Shown one piece after another: positions 54,128-63,612 of a stretch of DNA of 64,000 nucleotides. How positions within the stretch are numbered: the stretch's first letter is position 1; the number at the start of each line of letters is the position of its first letter. A model generated the notes under the pieces. That model was not told where the DNA came from and did not search any database. It was given only the letters and a program-made list of their open reading frames with translations. The translations under genes were made by a program, and so were the position numbers. The DNA is from Zoogloea sp. (GTDB taxonomy: Bacteria > Pseudomonadota > Gammaproteobacteria > Burkholderiales > Rhodocyclaceae): NCBI GenBank assembly GCA_016703645.1, contig JADJBR010000009.1:1189501-1253500 (forward strand). The letters are read 5' to 3'.

Positions 54128-57100
54128 TCAGTTTGCCCCAGGGGAATCATCCCTTCCGATGTCCTCATCCGAGCTGTGTGCCAAGCGATACAGCAGCGGC
54201 AGCACAAGCAGGGTGAGAATGGTCGATGAGAGGATGCCACCGATCACGACAGTGGCCAGGGGGCGCTGTACCTCCGCGCCTGTCCCTGTTGCGATCGCCA
54301 TCGGGACAAAGCCCAGGGATGCCACCAATGCCGTCATCAGAACGGGGCGCAAGCGGGTCAAGGCTCCTTCGTGGATCGCAGGATCGAGCGCCTGGCCTTC
54401 CTCGCGCAGACTGCGGATATAGGCAATCATCACCAGGCCGTTCAGCACAGCAACGCCGCACAGGGCGATGAAGCCCACTGCTGCCGAAATGGAAAGGGGA
54501 ATGTCACGCAGCCACAAGGCGATGATGCCCCCGGTCAAGGCGAACGGGATGCCCGAAAACACCAGCAGTCCGTCCTTGATGTTGCCAAACATGGCAAAGA
54601 GCAACACAAAGACAAGGAGCAGAGCGACGGGTACGACGATCTGCAGGCGTGCTGTAGCTGACTGCAGGTTTTCAAACGTTCCTCCCCAAGTTGTCCAGTA
54701 TCCTGCGGCTACCTTGATTCGTGCGAGCCCCTGTTCGGCCTCCCCGACGAACGAGCCAATGTCCCGCCCGCGTACATTCGCACTCACCACGATCCGGCGC
54801 TTGCCGTTTTCCCGGCTGACCTGATTAGGTCCGGGGGCCAGATCCAGGGTGGCGATTTCGGCCAAAGGAATGAAGTTCGCTCGGGTATCTCCAACAGCCC
54901 CACCACGTGGCAGCGGAATCGGCAGTCGCTTGATCGCCTCCAGATCACTTCTCAGGTTGTCAGGAAGACGAACCTGAATGTCGAAACGACGATCACCCTC
55001 GAAGAGGGTCCCAGCCTCACGCCCGCCGATCGCCGTCGCCACGGCATCCTGCACATCCCCGACATTCAGCCCATAGCGGGAACTCTTCTCCCGGTCGATC
55101 TGAACGGTCAGCACCGGCAAGCCGGTGGTCTGCTCTACCTTCACTTCGGAGGCGCCATTGATTTTTTCAAGCATGGCGGCGATCTCCGTGGCCGTTTCGT
55201 TCAGAACGTCCATGTCGTCACCAAAGACCTTGATAGCCACGTCGCTACGGACCCCGGAGATCAGCTCATTGAAACGAAGCTGGATGGGCTGGGAGAACTC
55301 ATAGTTGTTGCCAGGCAAGGTGGCCACTTCGGCCTGAATGGCTTCAAGCAGGGCGTCGCGGGTTCGCCTGGGCTCCGGCCAGTCCTTCTCGGGCTTGAGC
55401 ATGATGTAGCCATCCGAGATGTTGGGCGGCATCGGGTCCGAAGCAATTTCCGCCGTACCCGTCCTTGCAAAGACGCGCTTGATCTCCGGGAATTTCTCCT
55501 TCAGCCGGCTCTCCAACTGCCGCTGCATGGCTACCGACTGCGTCAGGCTGGTACCCGGGATGCGAAGGGCCTGGATGGCGAAATCGCCTTCATTGAGATT
55601 CGGAATGAACTCGCTCCCCATTCGCGTAGCGATCAGACCACTGAGAATCACCGTCACGAGGGCAAACGTGAGCACGACGGGCTTGGCGTTCATGGCCCAC
55701 TGGAGCACGGGTGCGTAGGTTTCCTTGGCCAACTGCATCAAGCGGTTTTCCTTCTCGGAGACGTTGTCACCAATGAAGAGAGCAACCGCGGCAGGGATGA
55801 ATGTTACTGACAGGATCATCGCGCCCAGGAGCGCGATGACGACGGTAAAGGCCATCGGATGGAACATCTTGCCCTCGACGCCGGTCAGGGCAAAGATCGG
55901 CAGATAGACCACCATGATGATCAGTTGCCCGAAAAGCAGCGCTCGACGCGACTCACGGGATGCCTTGAAAACCTCGTGGAAGCGCTCCGTCCGGTTCAAG
56001 GGGCGGCCCAGGGATGCCCGAGCATGGGATAGCCGGCGTACGCAGTTCTCGACGATCACCACCGCACCGTCGATGATGATGCCGAAATCGAGCGCACCGA
56101 GACTCATCAGGTTGGCACTCACCTTGTTGGCTACCATGCCCGAGAAGGTAAACAGCATCGCCAACGGGATGATGCAGGCGGTGATGAGTGCGGCCCGGAT
56201 GTTGCCGAGGAACAGGAAAAGGATGGCGATGACGAGAATGGCGCCTTCCAGGAGATTCTTCTTCACCGTGGCAATGGCCTTGTCCACCAGCGTGGTGCGG
56301 TCATAGACGGTGACCGCCTCCACCCCGGCGGGCAGATTGCGGTTGATCTCCTCCATTTTCTTGTCCACGGCCTGGGAGACCGTCCGGCTGTTCTGGCCGA
56401 TCAACATGAAGACCGTGCCGAGCACTACCTCCCGGCCATTGTCGGTGGCAGCCCCGGTGCGCAGCTCACGGCCAATGCCGACCTCGGCCACGTCACGGAT
56501 GCGGATCGGCTGGCCCTGGGCGGTACCGACGATGACGTTACGGATGTCCTCTTCGGTCTTCACCTGTCCGGGCGCACGAACCAGGTATTGCTCACCTCGC
56601 TTTTCGATGTAGCCGGCCCCGACGTTGCCGTTGTTGCGCTCCAGCGCCGTGACGATCTCCTGCAGTGTCATGCCGTAGGCCGCCAGACGTTCCGGCAAGG
56701 GAGCGACCTGATACTCCTTGGCATAGCCGCCAATGGAATTGATTTCCGTCACGCCCGGCACATTGCGCAGTTGTGGCTTGATGATCCAGTCCTGTATCTC
56801 CCGCAGGTCGATGGGGGTGTAGGGGCTGCCATCCGGCTTCCTGGCGCCTTCCTTTACTTCCACAGTCCACAGGTAGATCTCGCCGAGTCCGGTCGATATC
56901 GGCCCCATGGCCGGCGAGATACCGGCAGGCAGCTTGTCCCGGGCGTCCTGTATCCGCTCGTTCACCAGCTGCCGTGCAAAGTAGATGTCGGTCCCATCCT
57001 TGAAGATCACCGTTACCTGAGACAGACCGTAGCGGGACAGGGAACGTGTCTGGACCAGGTTGGGCAGCCCGGCCATCACCGTTTCGATGGGGTAGGTCAC

Positions 57101-57292
57101 CCGCTGCTCGGTTTCCAGCGGGGAGTAACCAGGAGCATGGGTATTGATCTGGACCTGGACATTGGTGATGTCGGGCACGGCGTCGATGGGAAGCTTCTGG
57201 TAACTGAAGACCCCCAGCGCAGCCATCCCGAAAACGGCCAGAAGGATGAGCCAGCGCTGCTCGATGGAAAAGCGAATGATGCGTTCAAACAT
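54128..57292 (-). CDS. czcA: Heavy-metal RND efflux pump CzcA-type
   Basis: 1054 aa inner-membrane proton antiporter, full length. The HME-RND intramembrane segment LDFGIIIDGAVVIVENCVRRL has the D-x-x-x-x-D-x-x-x-x-x-x-E pattern of Zn/Co/Cd pumps rather than the DAAIVMIEN of CusA, pointing to divalent cations. N-terminal MFERIIRFSIEQRWLILLAVFGMAALGVFSYQKLPIDAVPDI is conventional. Works with CzcB and CzcC, whose genes lie upstream in the same leftward operon. Confidence 0.95.
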   Translation of the reverse strand: MFERIIRFSIEQRWLILLAVFGMAALGVFSYQKLPIDAVPDITNVQVQINTHAPGYSPLETEQRVTYPIETVMAGLPNLVQTRSLSRYGLSQVTVIFKDGTDIYFARQLVNERIQDARDKLPAGISPAMGPISTGLGEIYLWTVEVKEGARKPDGSPYTPIDLREIQDWIIKPQLRNVPGVTEINSIGGYAKEYQVAPLPERLAAYGMTLQEIVTALERNNGNVGAGYIEKRGEQYLVRAPGQVKTEEDIRNVIVGTAQGQPIRIRDVAEVGIGRELRTGAATDNGREVVLGTVFMLIGQNSRTVSQAVDKKMEEINRNLPAGVEAVTVYDRTTLVDKAIATVKKNLLEGAILVIAILFLFLGNIRAALITACIIPLAMLFTFSGMVANKVSANLMSLGALDFGIIIDGAVVIVENCVRRLSHARASLGRPLNRTERFHEVFKASRESRRALLFGQLIIMVVYLPIFALTGVEGKMFHPMAFTVVIALLGAMILSVTFIPAAVALFIGDNVSEKENRLMQLAKETYAPVLQWAMNAKPVVLTFALVTVILSGLIATRMGSEFIPNLNEGDFAIQALRIPGTSLTQSVAMQRQLESRLKEKFPEIKRVFARTGTAEIASDPMPPNISDGYIMLKPEKDWPEPRRTRDALLEAIQAEVATLPGNNYEFSQPIQLRFNELISGVRSDVAIKVFGDDMDVLNETATEIAAMLEKINGASEVKVEQTTGLPVLTVQIDREKSSRYGLNVGDVQDAVATAIGGREAGTLFEGDRRFDIQVRLPDNLRSDLEAIKRLPIPLPRGGAVGDTRANFIPLAEIATLDLAPGPNQVSRENGKRRIVVSANVRGRDIGSFVGEAEQGLARIKVAAGYWTTWGGTFENLQSATARLQIVVPVALLLVFVLLFAMFGNIKDGLLVFSGIPFALTGGIIALWLRDIPLSISAAVGFIALCGVAVLNGLVMIAYIRSLREEGQALDPAIHEGALTRLRPVLMTALVASLGFVPMAIATGTGAEVQRPLATVVIGGILSSTILTLLVLPLLYRLAHSSDEDIGRDDSPGAN

Positions 57293-57309
57293 GATCGTTC
57301 CCCTTTTCC

Positions 57310-58893
57310 TTAATGCGCGTGCTCAGCTGAGCCTTTGCCGATTTCTGCCTTCAGCACGAAGCTGCCGGCAGCGGCGTAGGACGCACCCGCCTTGATGCCA
57401 GAGACGACTTCGGTGTGCGCTTCATCACTGCGTCCGGTCTGAACGGGCTGCGTCACAAAACCACCGTCGACTCGGACAAACACGACGCTCTTTCCGTCCA
57501 TGTTTTGAATGGCATCAGAAAGCACGGCGACCGGCACTTCGGTTTCGCTAGAGATCACTTCCACGTTGACGAAGAGGCCAGGACGCCAGCTTCCCTGAGG
57601 GTTCGAGAGGAGCACCCGAGCCCGTGCCGTGCGGGTTTGCTCGCCGATGAGCGCGCCCACGTAGGCCACAGTGCCGGTCGCTGTAGAGTCGAAAGACGAT
57701 GCCTTGATAGTGACTTTCTCTCCGACCCTGACCCGGGCCAGATCCTTGGCCGGAACACTGATTTCCGCCCACACGGTGGACAGGTCGGAGATCGTGAACA
57801 CTTGGCCGTCTTCCTTGACCGCTTCACCCAAGGCAATGTGCTTTTCCACAACCATTCCGTCGAAGGGGGCACGCAGCACATAGCGGTTGAGGCCGCCATC
57901 GGCATCTACACTGGCACCGATGGCGGTGAGCTTCTGCTGAACGTTGGCGACGGCAATTTCGGCCTCGCGCAGCACCTGTCGCGCCTGCAGGTAGTCTTGC
58001 TCGGCGGAGATCTTCTCCTCCCACAGTTTCTTCTCCCGCTCGTAGGTCGTCCTGGCAAAGCTCAGACGCTTCTGCGCTGCCATCAACTCGCTGCGTTGTT
58101 CCGAGAGCGCGGGGCTTGCCAGCACGGCCAGCACTTGCCCCTTCTTGACGATCTGCCCCAGGTTGGCAGACACACTCTCAACCACCCCGGCGACCCGGGG
58201 AACGACGTGTGCCGTACGATCCTCATTGAAGCGGATCTCACCGGGAAGTTGCAGAGAAGATCGAATCCGGGCTGAGCCGGCTTTATCGATCTCAACTCCT
58301 GCTGCTTTGATCTGCTCGTTACTGAGTTCGACCTTGCCCTCCTCGCGGTTGAGCATAAAGCGGCGAGTTTGAGACCCAGTCTCGACGACGACAACGGCCT
58401 CGAATACGTGGGGCTCCGCGATCGTCCCCCGCGTTTTCAGGCTGTCCTTGTCGACAACAAACTCCATCCGCTCCACTTCACCCGTCGGTCGGGTGAGCGT
58501 GAGGTGGGCTTTGACGGCGCCAGGTGCAACGGGCTTGCCATTGTCAAGAAGCCAGAGGCGCATGATAGGTTCGCCAGCGCTTTCATCCAGCTGAATCTCG
58601 GCACGGGTCGTGCCGTCTGTGAGGAGCGTTCCACCGTGCGCTCCCGGGCCGCTTGTCTGGGCATGGTGCTCGGTATCGCCGTGCGAGGCATCCTCGGCAT
58701 GTGCTTTGTCTGCCTTGGCGCCGTGATGCTCTGCATCCCCATGCTCCTCCGTGTGGGCATGGCTCTCGCTCTCCGAGGCGCCTTGCCCACCGTGCAGAAT
58801 GAAGCCACCTGCCACACCGCCAAAGGCGATGATGAGGGCTACGGCGATCAGGTGCTTTCGGCTGATCCGGGTCGTCATGTTCTTCAGATTCAT
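57310..58893 (-). CDS. czcB: Periplasmic adaptor CzcB-type
   Basis: 527 aa membrane-fusion protein. A signal anchor (LIAVALIIAFGGVAGGFILHGG) precedes a histidine-rich stretch with HAHTEEHGDAEHH and a later SHGDTEHHAQ, a probable periplasmic metal-binding extension typical of CzcB. The barrel-hairpin core shows LQLPGEIRFNEDRTAHVVPRVAG and GQVLAVLASPALSEQRSEL. Seventeen bp upstream of czcA. Confidence 0.93.
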   Translation of the reverse strand: MNLKNMTTRISRKHLIAVALIIAFGGVAGGFILHGGQGASESESHAHTEEHGDAEHHGAKADKAHAEDASHGDTEHHAQTSGPGAHGGTLLTDGTTRAEIQLDESAGEPIMRLWLLDNGKPVAPGAVKAHLTLTRPTGEVERMEFVVDKDSLKTRGTIAEPHVFEAVVVVETGSQTRRFMLNREEGKVELSNEQIKAAGVEIDKAGSARIRSSLQLPGEIRFNEDRTAHVVPRVAGVVESVSANLGQIVKKGQVLAVLASPALSEQRSELMAAQKRLSFARTTYEREKKLWEEKISAEQDYLQARQVLREAEIAVANVQQKLTAIGASVDADGGLNRYVLRAPFDGMVVEKHIALGEAVKEDGQVFTISDLSTVWAEISVPAKDLARVRVGEKVTIKASSFDSTATGTVAYVGALIGEQTRTARARVLLSNPQGSWRPGLFVNVEVISSETEVPVAVLSDAIQNMDGKSVVFVRVDGGFVTQPVQTGRSDEAHTEVVSGIKAGASYAAAGSFVLKAEIGKGSAEHAH

Positions 58894-58911
58894 CTTGGAA
58901 TCCTCCTTGCG

Positions 58912-60204
58912 TTATTCAGAGATACGATCAGCCAGAAGGTGATCGATTTCGGCCGCGGCCCGATGGCTGTCGGTCAGGGCACGCAGGTATTGGTTACGTG
59001 CTTGGAACAGCGTCCGCTGGGCATCGAGGACATCGAGAAAACTGAATTTGCCCAGCTCAAAGCCCTTGGTTGCGTTGTCGTAGGCCAGTTGCGCCCCGGG
59101 CAGCACCTCGCGCCGCAGGGATTCGAGTTCAAGCCGGCTATTGCTCAGCCGCTCACGGGCCTGCAGGACATCACCAGTAAGCCTGACTCGCAGGGCAGTA
59201 TGTTCATCCCGCGCCTTGTCTTCCCGCTTGAGGGCTTCGAGGAGGTTGCCGCGGTTACTGTCGATGACGGGAATCGGGATCGACACGCCTACGAGGAGTT
59301 GGTCTCGGCCAAGTTCCTCGGCGCGTTTCACCCCGACGCTGATCGTTGGGTCAGGAATGCGCCGGGCACGCTCCAGAGCCGTGATCGAAGCGCGTCGTGT
59401 GATCTCAACCGAAGCCCGCCTCAGGACTGGAGATGCCTCGATCCGCTGCGCGACACCGTTGACGGACGGCACTGGAGGAAGCGCATCGACGTCTCCCTCT
59501 GCACGTTCGAATCGTGGAATCGGATTGCCCCAGAGCCCTGTCAGTCGCTGACGGGCGACCCGCAACTCACCTTGCGCCTGGGCTAGTTCGACCCGAACCC
59601 CAGCCTCCGCAACGCGCGCCTTGGTCTCCTCGACGGGAGAGGTTTTTCCGGCGATGACACGCTTGGAGACGGCTCCCGTGGCTCGCTCAGCGAGAATGAC
59701 GGTCTCTTTTGCGAGCCGGGTCCGCTCTTGTGCCGAAAGTACGTCAAAGAAGGTGCTGACGACCGAGGCCCGGATCTCAGCACGGCGAGTGGCCAACTCG
59801 ATGTCGGCAATGTCCCGGCCGCGCTCGGCGATCGCAATCCGGGCGCTTCGCTTGCCTGCGAGCTCGATGGGCTGGTTGATCTGTACGGTCGTGGTGCGCG
59901 TCGTAGTGCGGGTGTCTTCCACAAGAAACTCAATGGACGGATTGGGCCGCGCACGCCCCTGGATCACAGTACCTTCACTGGCCTCGCGTTCGCGAAGCGC
60001 TACGGTGATCTCAGGGTTGGCTCGAAGAGCCAGATCGAGCGCGGCGGCAAGCGTCAACGGACCAGCGGCTTCGCTGGGGAGCTGATTGAGTACAACGGTT
60101 TGCGTGGAAAGTGATGTCGGCGCCTGAGCATGAGCACCGAATGCGGTCGCAAAAAGGACTGCGAGCAGCGGGAATGCGGTTCTGAATGGCACGGGGGTGC
60201 GCAT
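58912..60204 (-). CDS. czcC: Outer-membrane efflux channel CzcC-type
   Basis: 430 aa from the ATG at 60204 (AAGGAGAT upstream). TolC-family factor with a signal peptide FRTAFPLLAVLFATAFGAHAQA, two OEP repeats (AALDLALRANPEITVALREREASEG and RRASITALERARRIPDPTISVGVKR) and long coiled-coil helices. Completes the CzcCBA tripartite pump. Confidence 0.92.
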   Translation of the reverse strand: MRTPVPFRTAFPLLAVLFATAFGAHAQAPTSLSTQTVVLNQLPSEAAGPLTLAAALDLALRANPEITVALREREASEGTVIQGRARPNPSIEFLVEDTRTTTRTTTVQINQPIELAGKRSARIAIAERGRDIADIELATRRAEIRASVVSTFFDVLSAQERTRLAKETVILAERATGAVSKRVIAGKTSPVEETKARVAEAGVRVELAQAQGELRVARQRLTGLWGNPIPRFERAEGDVDALPPVPSVNGVAQRIEASPVLRRASVEITRRASITALERARRIPDPTISVGVKRAEELGRDQLLVGVSIPIPVIDSNRGNLLEALKREDKARDEHTALRVRLTGDVLQARERLSNSRLELESLRREVLPGAQLAYDNATKGFELGKFSFLDVLDAQRTLFQARNQYLRALTDSHRAAAEIDHLLADRISE

Positions 60205-60328
60205 TGAAATCTCCTTGTTGTGCAGTCGTCGGCAGAAACCGACAGGACGACGAAACAAACGAGATCCGGCGCGGGCGCCGCCTGAAGGCGGGCTCTAAGT
60301 GAAAACTAAAGCAGGCCGCTGCGCCGAA

Positions 60329-60685
60329 TCAGAGCGCAGCGAACCAGTTTGGCCGTTCGGGGCCTGGGGGGATGTGGGTGCGAAAGAAGGCTGGCGTTGA
60401 TTCCGGTGCTGAGGGCACCGGGCACCGAGGCAGGCAGCGAGTGTCCTGACCGAGAATCTTGAGGGCGCTGTAGTGGCACAGCCCACAGTCTCCGTCGATG
60501 GCGACACCTTCACCGGAATCAGATTGCTTGGAGGTTTCCGCCTTCGATGCTTGGTGCTCGTGACTGTGATGCCCGAAATGGCCGGCATTTTTCCCGGTCT
60601 CATGCTGGCAATAAGCACCCACCGCTGACCAGCTAAACTGGAGCGGCATAAATACAGCCAGAAGGAGGGCAACCCAAAAACGCAT
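60329..60685 (-). CDS. czcI: CzcI-like metal-resistance protein
   Basis: 118 aa from ATG 60685 (TTG two codons upstream also possible). Signal peptide FWVALLLAVFMPLQFSWSAVGAYCQHETG, then HFGHHSHEHQ, a His cluster, and DGDCGLCHY. This arrangement is typical of CzcI, the small periplasmic protein encoded before czcCBA, thought to modulate induction. The 124-bp gap to czcC carries no gene. Confidence 0.82.
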   Translation of the reverse strand: MRFWVALLLAVFMPLQFSWSAVGAYCQHETGKNAGHFGHHSHEHQASKAETSKQSDSGEGVAIDGDCGLCHYSALKILGQDTRCLPRCPVPSAPESTPAFFRTHIPPGPERPNWFAAL

Positions 60686-60715
60686 GTTCAAAAGTATACC
60701 GGAAGATGTTTCAAC

Positions 60716-62974
60716 TCAGCCGTGAACCTTGGTGGGTTGATCGTCAGGTTGACCAAGGCGTAGTAGCCGCAGCCCATTGCTGACCACCAATAGGCTGGCC
60801 CCCATGTCAGCAAACACGGCCATCCACATGGTGGCACTGCCTAGCAGAGCCAGAACCAGGAAGATTGCCTTGATTCCCAGCGCCAGAATGATGTTCTGCC
60901 AAAGCACCCTGTGCGTCGTGCGCGAGAGCCGAATGGCTTCAGGAATACGGCGCAGATCATCGTTCATGATCACGATGTCGGCGGCTTCCATGGCGGTATC
61001 CGTCCCCGCAGCCCCCATTGCTATGCCGATATCGGCGCGCGCCAAGGCTGGCGCATCGTTGATCCCGTCACCGGTCATCGCCGTGGGGCCAAATTCTTTC
61101 TGCAAGGCTTCGATGGCCTTGAGCTTGTCGTCAGGCAGCAGATTCCCGCGTGCATCGTCCACATTAGCCTGTGCGGCAACGGCCTGAGCCGTTGCCTGGT
61201 TGTCGCCAGACAGCATGACTGCCTTGACGCCCAGGGTATGCAAGGCCGAGATGGCTTCCCGGGCATGAGGTTTGATCGTGTCGGCAACGGCGAAGATCGC
61301 CAGCACTCCGCTTTCGTTGGCCAGGAGTGTCATCGTGCGCCCCTGGGCCTCATGTTCGACGAGGCGAGCTTCGATGGCAGGACCGCACAGTTTGCGCTCC
61401 TCGATCAATCGATGATTCCCAAGGATCAGGTCTTGGTTACCGATGCGACCTTGAACACCACGCCCCGGCAGCGCCATGAAGTGATCGACAACGGTGGCGG
61501 ACGGCGCCAGTGCCGTTGAAATGGCTTTTGATACAGGGTGGTTGGAGAGGGCTGCCAGGCTGCCGGCCCACTCCAAAATCACTTTCTCGGATACGGTCTG
61601 ATCCAGGATTTCGGTTGCGACCCGCTTCGGTTTGCCTTCGGTGATCGTCCCCGTCTTGTCGAGAGCAATGACCTTCAGCTTACGGGCATCCTCCAGATAG
61701 ACGCCGCCTTTGATCAAAATCCCCCGACGTGCTGCGCTGGCGAGCCCACTCACTACCGTAACGGGCGTTGCAATCACCAAGGCACAGGGACAGGCGATCA
61801 CAAGAAGGACCAAGGCTTTGTAAAGCGCTTGAGACCAGCTCCACTCCAACAACCACGGGGTCAGGAGCGCTACGGCCAGCGCGATCACGAACACAGCGGG
61901 CGTGTAGAGGGCTGCAAAGCGATCGACAAAGCGCTGCATAGGCGCCTTGCTGCCTTGAGCGGTTTCAACCGCGTGGATGATCCGGGCCAGTGTGGTCTCA
62001 GTGGATCGAGCCGTCACCCTGAATTCCAACAGCCCTGATTCGTTGATCGTCCCGGCAAAGACCGTGTCACCGATGGTCTTGTCCACCGGCAGGCTCTCGC
62101 CGGTCACCGGTGCCTGATTGACCGCACTGCTCCCGGCAGTCACGACGCCATCCAACGGAATGCGTGCGCCAGGCTTGACCCTGACGACTGCAGCAAGCAT
62201 CACGTCTCGGGAGGCAAGCACATCCCAACTGCCATCAGCCTGTCTCACTTCAGCGGTTTCCGGCGTGAGCGCGAGCAGGCTCTTGATCGCGTTCCGTGCC
62301 CGATCTACCGACCTTGCTTCAATCAGCTCTGCAATGGAATACAAAGCCATCACCATGGCGGCTTCAGGCCATTGACCAATGGCGAAGGCACCTGTGACCG
62401 CAACCGACATCAGGGCATTGATGTTCAGACGCCCCTGAGACAGGGCAGCAAGCCCCTTGCTATAGGTTGAAAATCCGGCCATCACGATCGCTGTTGCCGC
62501 CAAACCCATCCCGGCAATCTTGGCTAGAAGCACTTCGGGCATCAGGTAAGCCAGGACTTCTGCGCCAAGCGCCAGGACGAGCGCCATCGCAAAAATAGCG
62601 ATACCACGTGGAATGCCGTCGCGATCTGTGCCCGCTGGCGTACCCGGTTTGACGAGCTCTGCGGCAAAGCCCGCTTTGCGGATGGCGTCGATGATGCTTG
62701 GCAGCGCTTCATTTGGCGCATCGATGCGCAGGGTGCGGGCCGACAGATCAAAACGAAGCCCACCGATCGCGCCGATATGCTCGACCGCCCGGCGGATCTC
62801 ACTCTCCTCCGTAGGACAGTCCATTGCCGGAATGCGAAGCTGCAAACCGCCTTCCGTATCGTCGGCTTGCAGAGGCACGTTCGTGGAGGGCGCCTCGGGG
62901 GAGTGACACGTGCCGCTACACCCGCAGTATGAGGGCTGAGTCTCGGGTTGCAGGCTGATGGGCGATGGTTTCAT
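60716..62974 (-). CDS. cadA: Heavy-metal P-type ATPase (CadA/ZntA type)
   Basis: 752 aa PIB-type exporter of Cd/Zn/Pb. N-terminal Cys-rich SYCGCSGTCHS, then a metal-binding domain with MDCPTEESEIRRAV. The membrane motif is CPC in VIACPCALVIATP, the phosphorylated Asp is in LDKTGTITEGKPKR, followed by HPVSKAIS and GDGINDAPALARADIGIAMG. GGAG precedes the ATG by about 6 nt. Divergent from its probable regulator, across a MerR-type promoter. Confidence 0.95.
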   Translation of the reverse strand: MKPSPISLQPETQPSYCGCSGTCHSPEAPSTNVPLQADDTEGGLQLRIPAMDCPTEESEIRRAVEHIGAIGGLRFDLSARTLRIDAPNEALPSIIDAIRKAGFAAELVKPGTPAGTDRDGIPRGIAIFAMALVLALGAEVLAYLMPEVLLAKIAGMGLAATAIVMAGFSTYSKGLAALSQGRLNINALMSVAVTGAFAIGQWPEAAMVMALYSIAELIEARSVDRARNAIKSLLALTPETAEVRQADGSWDVLASRDVMLAAVVRVKPGARIPLDGVVTAGSSAVNQAPVTGESLPVDKTIGDTVFAGTINESGLLEFRVTARSTETTLARIIHAVETAQGSKAPMQRFVDRFAALYTPAVFVIALAVALLTPWLLEWSWSQALYKALVLLVIACPCALVIATPVTVVSGLASAARRGILIKGGVYLEDARKLKVIALDKTGTITEGKPKRVATEILDQTVSEKVILEWAGSLAALSNHPVSKAISTALAPSATVVDHFMALPGRGVQGRIGNQDLILGNHRLIEERKLCGPAIEARLVEHEAQGRTMTLLANESGVLAIFAVADTIKPHAREAISALHTLGVKAVMLSGDNQATAQAVAAQANVDDARGNLLPDDKLKAIEALQKEFGPTAMTGDGINDAPALARADIGIAMGAAGTDTAMEAADIVIMNDDLRRIPEAIRLSRTTHRVLWQNIILALGIKAIFLVLALLGSATMWMAVFADMGASLLVVSNGLRLLRLGQPDDQPTKVHG

Positions 62975-62994
62975 GGTGATCTCCTATTGCTGCC

Positions 62995-63025
62995 ATTGGA
63001 AACCCTGTAGCAACTCCAGAGTCAA
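62995..63025 (-). promoter_or_regulatory. MerR-type promoter/operator of cadA
   Basis: On the minus strand -35 TTGACT (63025-63020), a 19-bp spacer holding an imperfect dyad CTGGAGTTGCTACAGGG, and -10 TCCAAT (63000-62995). Overlong 19-bp spacers with a central dyad are the hallmark of MerR-family activated promoters (CadR/PbrR/ZntR). Confidence 0.75.
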
Positions 63026-63087
63026 GGGGGTAAGGTGATCGCCTTCGTCAATTCACTTTTGAGCTCATGCCGGGCTCAGGCCTTACG

Positions 63088-63585
63088 ATGAAAATCGGTC
63101 AGCTCGCCCAGCAGACAGGTACTCTGGTAGACACCATTCGTTACTATGAGCGCGAGGGGCTGCTCCCGCGTGCAGCGCGAACGGAAGGCAACTATCGGAT
63201 CTACGATGCCGTTCATCTTGAACGTCTGGCCTTCATTCGGCGGTGTCGCTCCCTCGACATGACACTGGACGAAATCCGGGTGCTTCTGTGTTTCAGGGAC
63301 CGCCCATTGGAAAGTTGCGAGGACGTCAACACGTTACTCGATGCCCATATCAATCACGTCGCCGATCGGATACGCGAGCTGCTGCAGTTGGAAAAACAGC
63401 TGCTGACACTCCGAGAATGTTGCCGGGACGGTCGACAGGCGGCCGATTGCGGAATCTTGAACGAGCTGTCGCACGGGGCGACGGAGGTCGCCGGGCCCTC
63501 TGTATCGGAGAGTCACCTTTCTGCAACGCATGCCGGCGGCCGACGGCACGTGGTCCAAAGAACGCAAGAACAGGGGGAGGACTGA
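63088..63585 (+). CDS. cadR: Cd(II)/Pb(II)-responsive MerR regulator
   Basis: 165 aa from ATG 63088; an earlier in-frame ATG at 63067 adds seven residues. HTH MKIGQLAQQTGTLVDTIRYYEREGLLPRAARTEGNYRIY. Metal-site cysteines: C in LESCEDV (position of MerR Cys77-79) and the C-terminal CCRDGRQAADCGIL. Histidines in the tail (LSHGA...ESHLSATHAGGRRH) resemble the CadR tail. Represses or activates the divergent cadA promoter. Confidence 0.9.
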   Translation: MKIGQLAQQTGTLVDTIRYYEREGLLPRAARTEGNYRIYDAVHLERLAFIRRCRSLDMTLDEIRVLLCFRDRPLESCEDVNTLLDAHINHVADRIRELLQLEKQLLTLRECCRDGRQAADCGILNELSHGATEVAGPSVSESHLSATHAGGRRHVVQRTQEQGED

Positions 63586-63612
63586 CTGACCGGCCCAGAG
63601 CGGCTGATTCGC